Below, piece by piece: positions 7,893 through 16,426 of a stretch of 64,000 nucleotides of DNA. Origin of the DNA: Nitrosarchaeum sp. (GTDB lineage Archaea > Thermoproteota > Nitrososphaeria > Nitrososphaerales > Nitrosopumilaceae); the NCBI GenBank assembly GCA_025699025.1, contig JAILWJ010000003.1, positions 387,330-451,329 of the forward strand, written 5' to 3'. Position 1 is the first letter of the stretch; each line of letters starts with the position of its first letter. Below the pieces are notes generated by a model. The model had not been told where the DNA came from. It did not search any database and worked only from the letters and a program-made list of their open reading frames with translations. The translations under genes and the position numbers were made by a program.

Positions 7893-8203
7893 CTTTGTAA
7901 TATTTTATAGAATTCATAAGTATATAAGCATGGATCGACAATTTTTGTGTGATTTTTCTAAAAAACATATAAAAATTTTATTATTATCTGCGATCAATGA
8001 AATTTGTTTGAAAGAAAACGTAAAAACGTCCAATAAATATGTATAGCTTATTTTTTGTTGGATTTTATCAAAAAATAACAGTTATCAATATAGTCGTTTG
8101 AGTAAATATTTCAATTTTTTATTTAAAAACTGTAGAAAATACAAAAATTTTCATACTTTCATCAAAACATAACTTTGAATCATAGAGATCACATTATTGC
8201 GAA
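7893..8203. other. 311-bp intergenic stretch, AT-rich
   Basis: Very AT-rich DNA between two minus-strand genes. It holds the promoter for the downstream zinc protein at its left end, several A/T tracts and no structural RNA that I can fold by eye. A 38-codon plus-strand frame from ATG 7930 lacks a credible promoter. Confidence 0.5.
7921..7927 (-). promoter_or_regulatory. TATA box for zinc protein at 7892
   Basis: TTATATA on the minus strand, 29-35 nt upstream of the ATG at 7892, in the position expected for a leaderless or very short-leader archaeal transcript. Confidence 0.45.
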
Positions 8204-8767
8204 TCATCCAATCAGAGAAAGGGGCAAAATTGAATGTCTATGTCCATCTCTCTGGGTGATGTATCTCGCAGAAAGCATATCGCGTTTACCCCTTTGGTTA
8301 AAATTTTTAATTTTCAGACTAGTCTTTCTCTCATCAACAAATTCCAATTCAAATGAGGAACAAAATTTCAGGTTAAGCATGTTCCCGATTTTTCGTGAAA
8401 TGGCCATGTTTCCATCACCAATCTTTACAATTTTTCTCTTAGCCCTCAGTCCACCCAGAATTCTAATTACGTGCATTACCAAATCTTCTACGGATGAATG
8501 AAACGAGCTTTCAATCTCGCGTCCATAATAAAATGCTGAAAACCCAATCCTTTGACCAGGATCGATTCCAATCACAAGATCTTGCTCATCAAATCCAAGA
8601 TCCAGTTTTTGAATCATCATTCCCTTGATGACCGTAGGATGGTGTTCAAAGATTTCTTCGTGAAGCATTGGTTTTTTACATGTACTTGGCGCCTCTTGTC
8701 GTGTTGTCAAAACTAGATGTCCCTCATAGTCAGGTATATCCTCAGGCAAAATGGAGTCAAAAGACAT
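8204..8767 (-). CDS. RNase H-like fold protein (RuvC/YqgF-type core)
   Basis: 187 residues. Residues ~63-85 (DLVIGIDPGQRIGFSAFYYG) match the first strand-turn-strand of RuvC/YqgF-type RNase H-like nucleases, with the Asp of 'GIDPG' as a metal ligand. A second acidic position follows in KIVKIGDGNMA and a third in the C-terminal helix KRDMLSARYI, a pattern resembling the D..E/D..D order of resolvases. The N-terminal ~60 residues are a distinct extension. Candidate structure-specific nuclease or regulator; thaumarchaeal members are uncharacterised as far as I know. Confidence 0.6.
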   Translation of the reverse strand: MSFDSILPEDIPDYEGHLVLTTRQEAPSTCKKPMLHEEIFEHHPTVIKGMMIQKLDLGFDEQDLVIGIDPGQRIGFSAFYYGREIESSFHSSVEDLVMHVIRILGGLRAKRKIVKIGDGNMAISRKIGNMLNLKFCSSFELEFVDERKTSLKIKNFNQRGKRDMLSARYITQRDGHRHSILPLSLIG

Positions 8768-8801
8768 ATTTAGAATCTTTAGATAGTTCGAAAATCTATA
8801 G

Positions 8802-8815
8802 TACGGCTTGCCGTA
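8802..8815. repeat. Perfect 14-bp palindrome TACGGC-TT-GCCGTA
   Basis: Perfect inverted repeat, 6-bp arms and 2-bp spacer, and GC-richer than its surroundings. It lies 35-48 bp upstream of the RNase H-like gene start (8767, minus strand) and downstream of the stalk-subunit gene. It may be an operator or part of a small hairpin. Confidence 0.4.
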
Positions 8816-8887
8816 GATGGTTGCAATACCTATACGAGTATTATGTAATGGATCGATGTTTTGAGAAGCAGTATGTATGATTTAGGT

Positions 8888-9223
8888 CTATGCCTTCAAA
8901 ACAGTTGACACGACGTGCCTTACTGCCTCATCAAAGTTGGCATCAATCTTGGATTGAATCTCAGCTAGTTTTGCCTCTCCCTCTTTGATAATTTTAGTAG
9001 ATTCTAAATTTGCCTTGTCCTTGGAGGCATTAATGATAGTCTCAGCCTCCTTGATAGCCATTGCCTTGGTCTTTTCAAGCAACTTGTCAATTTCATTTTG
9101 AGCCTTTACAGTTAGTTGTTTTTTCATATCTGCAACCTTACTATTTAAAGAATCAAGATCGTCTTCCAAGCCATTAAGAGACTGGATAATTCCTGTTACT
9201 TTTGATTCAGCCATGTTGCTCAT
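8888..9223 (-). CDS. V/A-type ATP synthase peripheral-stalk-like coiled coil (subunit H/G type)
   Basis: 111 residues forming one long heptad-patterned helix (residues ~10-95) with a short amphipathic tail (EAVRHVVSTVLKA). Size and layout match A-type ATPase stalk subunit H (AhaH/EG-stalk), which pairs with subunit E and holds the catalytic head to the membrane part. No other ATPase gene is in the window, so a different coiled-coil role is possible. Confidence 0.55.
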   Translation of the reverse strand: MSNMAESKVTGIIQSLNGLEDDLDSLNSKVADMKKQLTVKAQNEIDKLLEKTKAMAIKEAETIINASKDKANLESTKIIKEGEAKLAEIQSKIDANFDEAVRHVVSTVLKA

Positions 9224-9297
9224 TATACTAAAATTCCTTAAAATCCATTACTTAAATCATTCAGTTTTAAATTATTATTTGCCATTTCATATCAACA

Positions 9298-9639
9298 TTA
9301 ACCAGTTGTCAAGAGTAGGATTGCACGGGCAAGATCTCCATTGGCCTCCTCTAAGGCATGTTTTGCCTTTTCTTCATCAACGCCGGCCTGCTGGCTAACA
9401 AGCTGAATATCCTCCTCAGAAAATATCGGAACATCCAGTTCCCTTTCCTCATAAGAGTCGGTGGTAACAGTAAAAATTGAATTGTCCTTAGCTTTCATTT
9501 CTGTGACTGCGGGCTTTGTAACAATGATCTCCTTTTTGTCAGTCTTTATGATGACTTCTTGGACATTTGGGATCTCTTTCATGTCAAGACCCATTTTGTC
9601 CATCATCCTTCGCATTTCACGATTGCCGCCTCGCATCAT
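9298..9639 (-). CDS. nac: Nascent polypeptide-associated complex protein (archaeal NAC)
   Basis: Ribosome-associated chaperone that contacts nascent chains at the tunnel exit. 113 residues: an N-terminal basic Met/Gly-rich segment (MMRGGNREMRRMMDKMGLDM), the NAC domain (~20-75, VQEVIIKTDKKEIIVTKPAV) and a C-terminal UBA domain (~78-113, EEDIQLVSQQAGVDEEKAKH) as in archaeal alpha-NAC homodimers. Start ATG overlaps the upstream PUA gene's stop by four bases. Confidence 0.95.
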   Translation of the reverse strand: MMRGGNREMRRMMDKMGLDMKEIPNVQEVIIKTDKKEIIVTKPAVTEMKAKDNSIFTVTTDSYEERELDVPIFSEEDIQLVSQQAGVDEEKAKHALEEANGDLARAILLLTTG

Positions 9640-10109
9640 GAGGTTTTTTCTCCTATACGACTTTTTAAACTATCTCTGACTTTTACTGCCACACCCCTAT
9701 CAAAATCAGATATCATTTTTGAAGACAATACGGCTTTTCCGACCGCAATTACTCTATCTTGGAATATAATTGGTGTATCAGATGAAATTTTGATGTTTTT
9801 GCCACACCAAACAACATGTTTGCAGAAAACGGACTTACCCTGTTCTACAAACGGTGCAGCATCTCCGTTTATCTCCAAGCAGTTTTCTTTGAATTTTTTA
9901 CTTTTCATCAACATCTGTGCAAAATATGGACTAATTGCCAAACCGCCATCAATTCTCAGAGTGCAGAGTAATTGTCCAAGGTGGGAAACGGTTTTGATTC
10001 TTCCATTCTTTCTGGAAAAAGTTATCTCGATGTCTTTAGGCAAATACTTTGACACTCCGCTTCCAAATAATGCATCAATTGTGTATTGTAACTTTAGATG
10101 ATGATCCAT
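9636..10109 (-). CDS. PUA-domain RNA-binding protein
   Basis: 157 residues. The C-terminal ~80 residues form a PUA domain (INGDAAPFVEQGKSVFCKHV then VIAVGKAVLSSKMI), and an N-terminal pre-PUA-like part precedes it. The organisation resembles MCT-1/Tma20-type translation factors and stand-alone archaeal PUA proteins. Coupling to NAC by a four-base overlap fits a translation-related role. Exact RNA target unknown. Confidence 0.8.
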   Translation of the reverse strand: MDHHLKLQYTIDALFGSGVSKYLPKDIEITFSRKNGRIKTVSHLGQLLCTLRIDGGLAISPYFAQMLMKSKKFKENCLEINGDAAPFVEQGKSVFCKHVVWCGKNIKISSDTPIIFQDRVIAVGKAVLSSKMISDFDRGVAVKVRDSLKSRIGEKTS

Positions 10110-10124
10110 TACAATATCGAAAGA

Positions 10125-10156
10125 ATATTCTAAATATTAGTTCAATGTTAGAATAT
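10125..10156. promoter_or_regulatory. 9-bp inverted repeat in the bidirectional PUA-NAC / phoU promoter region
   Basis: ATATTCTAA at 10125-10133 and its exact reverse complement TTAGAATAT at 10148-10156, with a 14-bp spacer, lie in the 92 bp between the divergent PUA (10109) and AbrB-PhoU (10202) genes. The left arm overlaps the likely TATA of the PUA gene. A candidate operator, perhaps for the AbrB domain of the neighbouring regulator. Confidence 0.45.
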
Positions 10157-10172
10157 ATTTTTCTGCTTAAAC

Positions 10173-10178
10173 TATATA
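10173..10178 (+). promoter_or_regulatory. TATA box of AbrB-PhoU gene
   Basis: TATATA located 24-29 nt upstream of the ATG at 10202, consistent with a leaderless transcript. Confidence 0.45.
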
Positions 10179-10201
10179 GATAGGATATTTATCATTAGTA
10201 T

Positions 10202-11254
10202 ATGGAAGAAAGAGAAGAAACAAGGAAAATCCAGTTTACAGGCAAGTCATCATATATTGTATCATTACCAAAACAGTGGATTACTGACCTTGGATTAAAA
10301 CAAGGAGATCAAATCAGAATGATCAGAAAGGGTTCATCAACACTGGAGCTATACCCGCCAAAATTTGAAACACGTATTCAAAAAAAAGAGGATGCAACAA
10401 TAGAGATAGATGTCGAGGAAGATGCATCAATTATTAGAAAATTAATCTCACTGTATTTTTTAGGATTTAAGACAATTAATGTAAAGCCAAAGACGGGTAG
10501 ACTTAGTCCCAGCCAAAGAAACACGGTAAAAGAGGCAGTCAAGAGAATGCTGATGGGATCAGAAATCATTTCAGATTCTAGTGCAGGAATAACAGTTCAG
10601 GTTTTAGTAAATTTGTTAGAGTTATCAGTTGACGGGGCGTTTAAGAGAATGATTCATCTTGCAAAATCAATGTCAAGTGATGCAATTTTAGCAATCAAAG
10701 AGAACAATTTGGATCTCGCAGAAGAGATAATCAATACAGATGATGAGGTAGACAGATTTGGATTTTATATTATTAGACAACTAAAGATTGCAATTCAAAA
10801 CGAACACATGCTCAAGGAAATGGGGTTTAGAAACGCTAGAGATTGTTTAGGATATAGATTGGTTGTCAAAAACATAGAGAGAACAGGAGATCATGCTGCA
10901 TTTGTAGCAAAGGATATTTTGGAATTTAAAAAACCCATAAAAAAAGAGATCATTGATAAAATTCAAGAGATGAATGAATTTGCACTTGAAGTTTTAGATG
11001 ACTCTTGCTTGGCACTGTTCAAGGAGGACTATTCCCAGGCTGAGAAAACCATCGAAAAGACAGACATGATTTCAAAATATGAGAAAAAAGTACGAGAGGC
11101 TTCAAAATCACTCAAAGACGATGAAGAGGTATACAGAGTGAGAAGAATTACAGAGAACATCAGAAGAATCGCCGAGTATGCAAGTGATATTGCAGAGATT
11201 GTTCTAAACATGAACATAGAAAAGACTCTGAAAAAAACAGGACTCAGAGGATAG
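10202..11254 (+). CDS. phoU: AbrB-PhoU phosphate-uptake regulator
   Basis: 350 residues. Residues ~6-50 are a SpoVT/AbrB DNA-binding domain (KIQFTGKSSYIVSLPKQWIT, then GLKQGDQIRMI), and residues ~110-345 carry two PhoU helical-bundle repeats (e.g. ERTGDHAAFVAKDIL and ENIRRIAEYASDIAEI with the conserved E/D metal positions). Archaeal fusions of this type are taken to link phosphate status to transcription. It heads a same-strand run with hflX, trm56, TFE alpha and usp. A 9-bp inverted repeat sits in its promoter. Confidence 0.92.
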   Translation: MEEREETRKIQFTGKSSYIVSLPKQWITDLGLKQGDQIRMIRKGSSTLELYPPKFETRIQKKEDATIEIDVEEDASIIRKLISLYFLGFKTINVKPKTGRLSPSQRNTVKEAVKRMLMGSEIISDSSAGITVQVLVNLLELSVDGAFKRMIHLAKSMSSDAILAIKENNLDLAEEIINTDDEVDRFGFYIIRQLKIAIQNEHMLKEMGFRNARDCLGYRLVVKNIERTGDHAAFVAKDILEFKKPIKKEIIDKIQEMNEFALEVLDDSCLALFKEDYSQAEKTIEKTDMISKYEKKVREASKSLKDDEEVYRVRRITENIRRIAEYASDIAEIVLNMNIEKTLKKTGLRG

Positions 11255-11286
11255 AATGTCAAACTTGAATTTTTTGGAGTAGTAAA

Positions 11287-12393
11287 GTGAAATCAGCCAT
11301 TTTGATCACATACGACAAGGAAGATGCAGTTACAGAGGCATTGGGATTATGTGATGCGGCAGGATACGAAATTGTGCATACAATTAAGCAAGATTTCCTA
11401 AAAAAACCAAAGTACGGCATTAGTGGAGGCATGTTAGAGAGACTAGAGGAAATAGCAAGTAAGCTAAGACCAGATGTGATTATTTTTGATGAGATTCTCA
11501 AACCCAGCCAGAACTATAACTTGGCTACTGTTCTGCACAGAGAGATCTTAGATAGGGAAGCACTGATTCTTGAAATATTTGAGAGTAGAGCATCTAGTGC
11601 AGAATCAAAGCTCCAAGTGAAACTAGCTCAGCTAAGATATGAAATGGCAAGGGCAAAAGAAAAAGTTCGTCTATCAAGCATGGGTGAACAGCCAGGATTT
11701 ATGGGAATCGGAAAGTTTGAGGTAGATGTTTACTATAATGACATCAAACATAGAATGCAGACAATAAGATCAAAACTGGAAAAAGCCGGAAAGCAAAGAG
11801 AGTTGCACCGCCAGGGACGAAAAAGGCTGGGATTTAAAACAGTCTCGCTTGCAGGGTACACGTCTGCAGGAAAAACGACGCTGTTTAATAAAATGACAGG
11901 CGAGAATCGTGAACAAAGTCAAGAACTATTCACTACACTTTCAACTACCACAAGAAGGATAACGATTAATCGAGAGCCTTTTTTGATAGCAGATACTGTA
12001 GGATTCATAAGCAAACTTCCAGCATACATGATTGATGCATTCAAGTCTACACTAGAAGAGCTGATTCACACTGACATCATAATTTTGGTAGTTGATATTA
12101 GTGATTCTATTTTTGATTTGAGAAAAAAGTTTGCCAGTTGCATGCGGACGCTGAGTGAATTGGGAGTAGAGATGGATAAGATAATTTTTGCTTTGAACAA
12201 GTCTGATCTGGTAAATTATGAACAGGTTGAAGAAAAAATAGAGATATTGGGATTGAAAGACAACAAGAAAAGGATTGTAGTGTCTGCCAAAACAGGACAA
12301 AACATAACAGAGTTAAAAGATCTTATCAGGGAGATTTTAGGCAGCCAGAATCCACATATCAGAAAAGAGTTTGATATTTCATATGGTAATTGA
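11287..12393 (+). CDS. hflX: GTPase HflX
   Basis: Ribosome-associated GTPase of the Obg-HflX superfamily, thought to split or rescue stalled ribosomes. 368 residues: N-terminal HflX domain (1-~120), a coiled-coil middle (~120-180) and the G domain with G1 GYTSAGKTT from residue 190, G3 DTVGF, and G4 NKSD. The start is GTG, with a GGAG element (TTGGAG) just upstream. Its 3' end overlaps the Trm56 gene by 11 bases. Confidence 0.95.
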   Translation: MKSAILITYDKEDAVTEALGLCDAAGYEIVHTIKQDFLKKPKYGISGGMLERLEEIASKLRPDVIIFDEILKPSQNYNLATVLHREILDREALILEIFESRASSAESKLQVKLAQLRYEMARAKEKVRLSSMGEQPGFMGIGKFEVDVYYNDIKHRMQTIRSKLEKAGKQRELHRQGRKRLGFKTVSLAGYTSAGKTTLFNKMTGENREQSQELFTTLSTTTRRITINREPFLIADTVGFISKLPAYMIDAFKSTLEELIHTDIIILVVDISDSIFDLRKKFASCMRTLSELGVEMDKIIFALNKSDLVNYEQVEEKIEILGLKDNKKRIVVSAKTGQNITELKDLIREILGSQNPHIRKEFDISYGN

Positions 12394-12916
12394 AGTTGTA
12401 AGAATTGGACAGCGACTAGTGAGAGATGATAGGGTGACAACACATGTTGCACTTGTAGCGCGTGCATTTGGAGCATCAAAGATATTCATGACGGAGGTCA
12501 ACCCAGAGATTAAAGAGACGATTGAAAAAATAAACAAAACGTGGGGAGGAGATTTCATAATCGAGTTTATTGACAGTTGGAAACATGTTGTTAAGAAAAA
12601 GAAGGCAGATGGATTCAAGATTGTACATCTTACCATGTATGGAGAAGACATCAACGACGCCCAAAGAGATCTGTCAGAAGATAAAGATCTGGTTGTTGTA
12701 GTAGGTGCCGAAAAAGTGCCAAGAGAGATTTATGAACTGGCAGACTATAATGTAGGAGTTGGCAGCCAACCTCATTCAGAGATTAGTGCCTTGGCAATAC
12801 TACTAGATAGAATCCATAAAGGAGGGCAGTTTAACAAAGATTTCCCAGGGGGTAAAAGAAAGATAATTCCGACAAAAAAAGGCAAAAATGTGCTAGTAAA
12901 TGAAACAAGGGATTAA
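12383..12916 (+). CDS. trm56: tRNA (cytidine(56)-2'-O)-methyltransferase
   Basis: SPOUT-class methyltransferase that 2'-O-methylates C56 in the T-loop of archaeal tRNAs using SAM. 177 residues from ATG 12383 ([20 protein letters not shown]). The trefoil-knot SAM region is visible in [20 protein letters not shown] and [17 protein letters not shown]. An in-frame TTG at 12371 would only add four residues. It overlaps the end of hflX by 11 bases. Confidence 0.93.
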   Translation: MVIEVVRIGQRLVRDDRVTTHVALVARAFGASKIFMTEVNPEIKETIEKINKTWGGDFIIEFIDSWKHVVKKKKADGFKIVHLTMYGEDINDAQRDLSEDKDLVVVVGAEKVPREIYELADYNVGVGSQPHSEISALAILLDRIHKGGQFNKDFPGGKRKIIPTKKGKNVLVNETRD

Positions 12917-12943
12917 TAGTAGAAAACTAGGACTCATTAGAGG

Positions 12944-13459
12944 TTGGTAGACAAGTACGAGGATCCATTTGTCAGAATAGCATCTATGATCGGAGGGGAC
13001 GAATACCTCAAGGTTGCAAGATCACTTTTGAAAGCAGAGGATGCAACAGATGAAGAGATTGCCAGTTCCACAGGACTGAGAATTAACATGGTAAGAAAAG
13101 TACTCTATGATCTTTTCGGAAAATCACTGATTACAGGAATTAGGGTAAAGGATGAACGAAAGGGATGGTTTGTCTATAGATGGAGAACTAGAAGAGAAGA
13201 AGTTGAGAATTTTATAGAAAATCAGAAAAAGAAGATCACTGAAAGACTTCAGCAAAGGCTTGACTATGAGAATGCCTCTGATTTTTATCATTGCGGAAAT
13301 GAGGATTGTCCAAGAGTAACTTTTGAAGACGCACTAGAAGGTATGTTCAAATGCCCATCTTGTGGAAGTGTACTAAATCTAAAAAAGAACGATAAATCAA
13401 AGAAAGCATATGCTAAAAAAATTGACGAGATCAAAAAAGACATGCAGCAGACGTTCTAG
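12944..13459 (+). CDS. tfe: Transcription initiation factor E subunit alpha (TFE alpha)
   Basis: Basal transcription factor that stabilises the open promoter complex with TBP, TFB and RNA polymerase. 171 residues: an extended winged helix (~5-90, EIASSTGLRINMVRKVLYDL), a coiled linker, and a C4 zinc ribbon (CGNEDCP ... CPSCG, ~117-140). TTG start directly after a GAGG-like element. No TFE beta is seen in the window. Confidence 0.94.
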   Translation: MVDKYEDPFVRIASMIGGDEYLKVARSLLKAEDATDEEIASSTGLRINMVRKVLYDLFGKSLITGIRVKDERKGWFVYRWRTRREEVENFIENQKKKITERLQQRLDYENASDFYHCGNEDCPRVTFEDALEGMFKCPSCGSVLNLKKNDKSKKAYAKKIDEIKKDMQQTF

Positions 13460-13484
13460 CTATATGTTTTAAAGATGATAGAAT

Positions 13485-13970
13485 TTGGTAGGAACAAGAC
13501 AGGCAGACAGAGTTCTAAAGAGATCATTTAAAAAAATTCTAGTACCGCTTAACGGATCTAAAAATTCTTTTCGAGCGTTAAAAGAATCCATTAATTTGGC
13601 AAAATTTACAGAGTCCCAAGTGATTGGAATTTATGTAATTCCAGAAGATATATCATCACTGCCGATTATTGAGATCGTGCAGCCATTATCAACACTTCAT
13701 CAATCCGGATTTGAAAAGAAAATTTTCAGACATGGAAAGAAGATTATTGCAGATGCTGAAGAGATCTGCAAAAGGAATAAAATCAAGTTTTTAGGGCATA
13801 TAGTTAAAGGCAATCCAGGATATGACATTGTAAAATTCTCCAGCACAAACAAGGTGGGTCTCATAGTAATTGGCTCCAGAGGAAAAGGTCCTGCCAAGGA
13901 AATATTTCTAGGCAGTGTCTCAAATTATGTTGTGCACAAGGCCAAATGCCCAGTCATGATAATAAAATAA
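13485..13970 (+). CDS. Universal stress protein (UspA family)
   Basis: 161-residue single Usp domain. KKILVPLNGSKNSFRALKES gives strand 1 and the Asp/Asn-containing loop, and the ATP-binding G-x2-G-x9-G-[ST] signature is present (GSRGKGPAKEIFLGS, ~139-153), so it is probably an ATP-binding type. Starts with TTG. Same-strand with the tfe gene, 25 bp apart. Function beyond stress response cannot be stated. Confidence 0.9.
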   Translation: MVGTRQADRVLKRSFKKILVPLNGSKNSFRALKESINLAKFTESQVIGIYVIPEDISSLPIIEIVQPLSTLHQSGFEKKIFRHGKKIIADAEEICKRNKIKFLGHIVKGNPGYDIVKFSSTNKVGLIVIGSRGKGPAKEIFLGSVSNYVVHKAKCPVMIIK

Positions 13971-14088
13971 CGAGATCAACAATCATCAGTACCAAGAGAT
14001 ATAGAAACAACGATACAGATTCATTATTCAAAAAATATTGAAAAACATGTAACTAAATTAAATAGGGACAAGTTTGCGATAAAGATCC

Positions 14089-15480
14089 TTGAGCCAAATA
14101 GTAACAAAAAACCCTGCAACAGGTGAGGATATTGCAAGATACAATGTAATGGGAAAAGAGGAGGTTTTTCAGCTAGTTGGCAAAGCAAAGAGAGCATTTC
14201 CAGAGTGGAAGAAAGATTATGAGAAGAGAAGAAGTTACATTTACAATTTAGTTGAGTATCTAAAAAAACACAAGACAGAGCTTGCAAGGATATCCACATT
14301 AGAGATGGGCAAAGCGCTCAAAGAATCGATCGGTGAGGTTGAAAAATGCGCATGGGCACTTGAGTTCTATGCCGATCATGGAGACAGTTTTCTTTCAGAC
14401 GAAGTTCTAAACACGGACGCCAGGAAAAGTTTTCTGACGTTTGAGCCACTAGGAGTAGTTGGCTCAATTATGCCATGGAATTTTCCATATTGGCAGGCAT
14501 TGCGATTTGCAGCACCATGTCTAATGGCAGGAAATGTAATAGTAATGAAACCATCCAGAATCACAATGCAGTCAGGCATTGAGATAGAAAAGGCATTTAC
14601 AGAATCTGGCATTCCAGACGGGGTATTTCAAACGGTTGTAGGCAGTGTAGAATCTGCAAATCATCTAATTGATTCTGATGTTAATGCTGTTACATTTACT
14701 GGAAGCACGAATGCAGGAGCAAAAGTTGGTGAAAGGGCAGCAATGAATTTGAAGAAATGTGTTTTGGAATTAGGTGGAAGTGATCCATTTATCGTGCTTG
14801 ATGATGCAATAATTGAAAAAGCTGCTGAGGGGGCAGTCAAGGGCAGATTTATCAACTGTGGTCAGAGCTGTGTTGCATCAAAGAGATTCTTTGTTGGCAA
14901 AAACATTGCAGAAGACTTTATCGAATTATTTATCAAAAGAGCATCTCAGTTAAAAGTAGGAGACCCAACATCATTAGAGACTGATGTAGGTCCATTATCA
15001 AGTAAGGACGGTCTAGAAACTATTTCGGGCATAGTAGAAGATGCAAAAGAAAAGGGTGCTGAAATTCTTTTGGGGGGTTCTAAGATTGATGGAAATGGAT
15101 ACTTTTACCAACCTACAATTCTCACAAACATAAAACCAAATATGAGAATTGCAAATGAGGAAACTTTTGGTCCAGTTGCACCGATAACTGTGGTAGATAA
15201 TGAAAGTGAGGCCATAAGACTTGCGAACGATACGGAGTTTGGGCTAGGAGCTAGTATTTGGACGCAAGATCTTGCAAAGGCCGAGAAAATGTCAAGACGT
15301 ATTGAATCTGGAATAGTAAGTGTAAATAATGTTGTCATTTCAGATCCTAGAATTCCATTTGGCGGAATAAAACACAGTGGGTTTGGACGAGAGTTGTCAA
15401 GATACGGAATGTTGGAATTTGTCAATATTAAATCTGTCAGATTTTATGACAATCTCACTCATCATCATTATGTAGAATAG
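14089..15480 (+). CDS. NAD(P)-dependent aldehyde dehydrogenase (succinate-semialdehyde dehydrogenase-like)
   Basis: 463 residues, ALDH superfamily. The catalytic Cys is at ~261 (NCGQSCVAS) and the general base Glu at ~227 (LELGG); the cofactor-loop motif MPWNFPYWQ is at ~129-137 and the FTGST turn is present. Closest-looking group is succinate-semialdehyde dehydrogenase. In thaumarchaea such enzymes are candidates for the CoA-dependent reduction steps or semialdehyde oxidation around the 3-hydroxypropionate/4-hydroxybutyrate cycle, so substrate and direction are open. TTG start; a TATA-like AAATTAAATAG lies 25-34 nt upstream. Confidence 0.9.
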   Translation: MSQIVTKNPATGEDIARYNVMGKEEVFQLVGKAKRAFPEWKKDYEKRRSYIYNLVEYLKKHKTELARISTLEMGKALKESIGEVEKCAWALEFYADHGDSFLSDEVLNTDARKSFLTFEPLGVVGSIMPWNFPYWQALRFAAPCLMAGNVIVMKPSRITMQSGIEIEKAFTESGIPDGVFQTVVGSVESANHLIDSDVNAVTFTGSTNAGAKVGERAAMNLKKCVLELGGSDPFIVLDDAIIEKAAEGAVKGRFINCGQSCVASKRFFVGKNIAEDFIELFIKRASQLKVGDPTSLETDVGPLSSKDGLETISGIVEDAKEKGAEILLGGSKIDGNGYFYQPTILTNIKPNMRIANEETFGPVAPITVVDNESEAIRLANDTEFGLGASIWTQDLAKAEKMSRRIESGIVSVNNVVISDPRIPFGGIKHSGFGRELSRYGMLEFVNIKSVRFYDNLTHHHYVE

Positions 15481-15501
15481 ACTAAACTACACAATTGGGG
15501 T

Positions 15502-15771
15502 TTATTCTTCAAATTCATCATCGTAATCGCATTCTTCTAGTTCAATATACGTGGGATTCCCATCATCTCCAAAATAGATCTCTACACATATGTCAGATGC
15601 CAAGGTTGTAGCCAAGGTTTCGATCAATTCTTTTGGAAAATTCCCCAATCTGGCAGGATTTGATGAATGGCGAAATTCTGTAATCTCATCTTCATGATAA
15701 AAATCAATCTCAATATCACCATTGACGTATTTTCTTACACCCACGACTTGGCCAAAAATACTATGCGACAA
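15502..15771 (-). CDS. Small acidic hypothetical protein (89 aa)
   Basis: 89 residues, mixed beta-rich N-terminal half (FGQVVGVRKYVNGDIEIDFY) and a strongly acidic C-terminus (LEECDYDDEFEE). No known domain. Its start lies two bases from the hemerythrin gene stop upstream on the same strand, so the pair is cotranscribed. Confidence 0.62.
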   Translation of the reverse strand: MSHSIFGQVVGVRKYVNGDIEIDFYHEDEITEFRHSSNPARLGNFPKELIETLATTLASDICVEIYFGDDGNPTYIELEECDYDDEFEE

Positions 15772-15773
15772 GT

Positions 15774-16331
15774 TCAGGCTCCATGTAGAGATACGTCTTT
15801 AGTTAAAGTTTCAGCCAGCTTTTCATAATGTTCTCGTGTTTTTCCTGTTTCTTGGAGTTTTGATTGCTCAATGTCATCAAGTTCCTTGTTGACCTTCTCT
15901 GAAACGTACTGTAAACGAGCTTCGGCCATCATAAACAATCGGTTGTTTTCTTTCCATAGATGTTCTGTAATGTGTTCTATGTATTGTTTCATGTCATTAA
16001 TCAGAGATTCGGAGTTTCCTGAAGAAAGATATTCCTTGGCAGACTCTTCCATGTGCTTGCCAATCTCTCTGGAACGCTCATGATCAATTAACATCATTGC
16101 AATGGGTCCCATGTTCCGTGGCATTCCTGCTTGTTCCAATGCAGGAAATAGTGAATTTTCTTCCTTGCTATGATGACACACATCGGTAAAGTTTTTTGAA
16201 AAGTCAATCACAGGCAGCAATATTGATTCTGGAATTTGTTTACCATCTGAAAGCAACTGAACTGTAGACTCCATGGCTTTGATGACTTTTTCTATAAGTT
16301 CATGATCTTTTCGTAATGATGCAGTTGACAT
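15774..16331 (-). CDS. Hemerythrin-like (HHE) domain protein
   Basis: 185 residues. A four-helix HHE/hemerythrin domain covers residues ~1-140, with His/Glu positions for a di-iron site visible at DHELI (~9-13), CHHSKEENSLFPAL (~52-65), DHERS (~83) and EHITEHLWKENN (~117-129). The C-terminal ~45 residues are a charged helix. Likely an oxygen, NO or iron-related sensor or repair protein; ligand unknown. Cotranscribed with the acidic protein downstream. Confidence 0.86.
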   Translation of the reverse strand: MSTASLRKDHELIEKVIKAMESTVQLLSDGKQIPESILLPVIDFSKNFTDVCHHSKEENSLFPALEQAGMPRNMGPIAMMLIDHERSREIGKHMEESAKEYLSSGNSESLINDMKQYIEHITEHLWKENNRLFMMAEARLQYVSEKVNKELDDIEQSKLQETGKTREHYEKLAETLTKDVSLHGA

Positions 16332-16398
16332 ATTACCATGTTAAAAAAAAGAGTATCTATATCTTTTTTTAGATGAATAATTAAAAGATAGGAAATTA

Positions 16399-16418
16399 GT
16401 TAACGACTCGTCGCTAAC
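16399..16418. repeat. Inverted repeat GTTAACGAC-TC-GTCGCTAAC
   Basis: Two 9-bp arms with one mismatch and a 2-bp centre. It lies 8 bp downstream of the stop of the lysine-rich gene (16427) and ~70 bp upstream of the hemerythrin gene start (16331), both on the minus strand. It could be a transcription terminator hairpin or an operator for the hemerythrin gene. Confidence 0.4.
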
Positions 16419-16426
16419 CGTTCGAT

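Noticed and set aside
7930..8046. 38-codon plus-strand frame in the 311-bp intergenic stretch
   Set aside because: Its only TATA-like sequence is about 10 bp from the ATG and is better explained as the promoter of the minus-strand zinc protein. AT-rich composition gives lysine/isoleucine codons by chance.
8047..8203. AT tracts that might hide a small RNA
   Set aside because: I found no C/D or H/ACA box pair or stable hairpin by eye.
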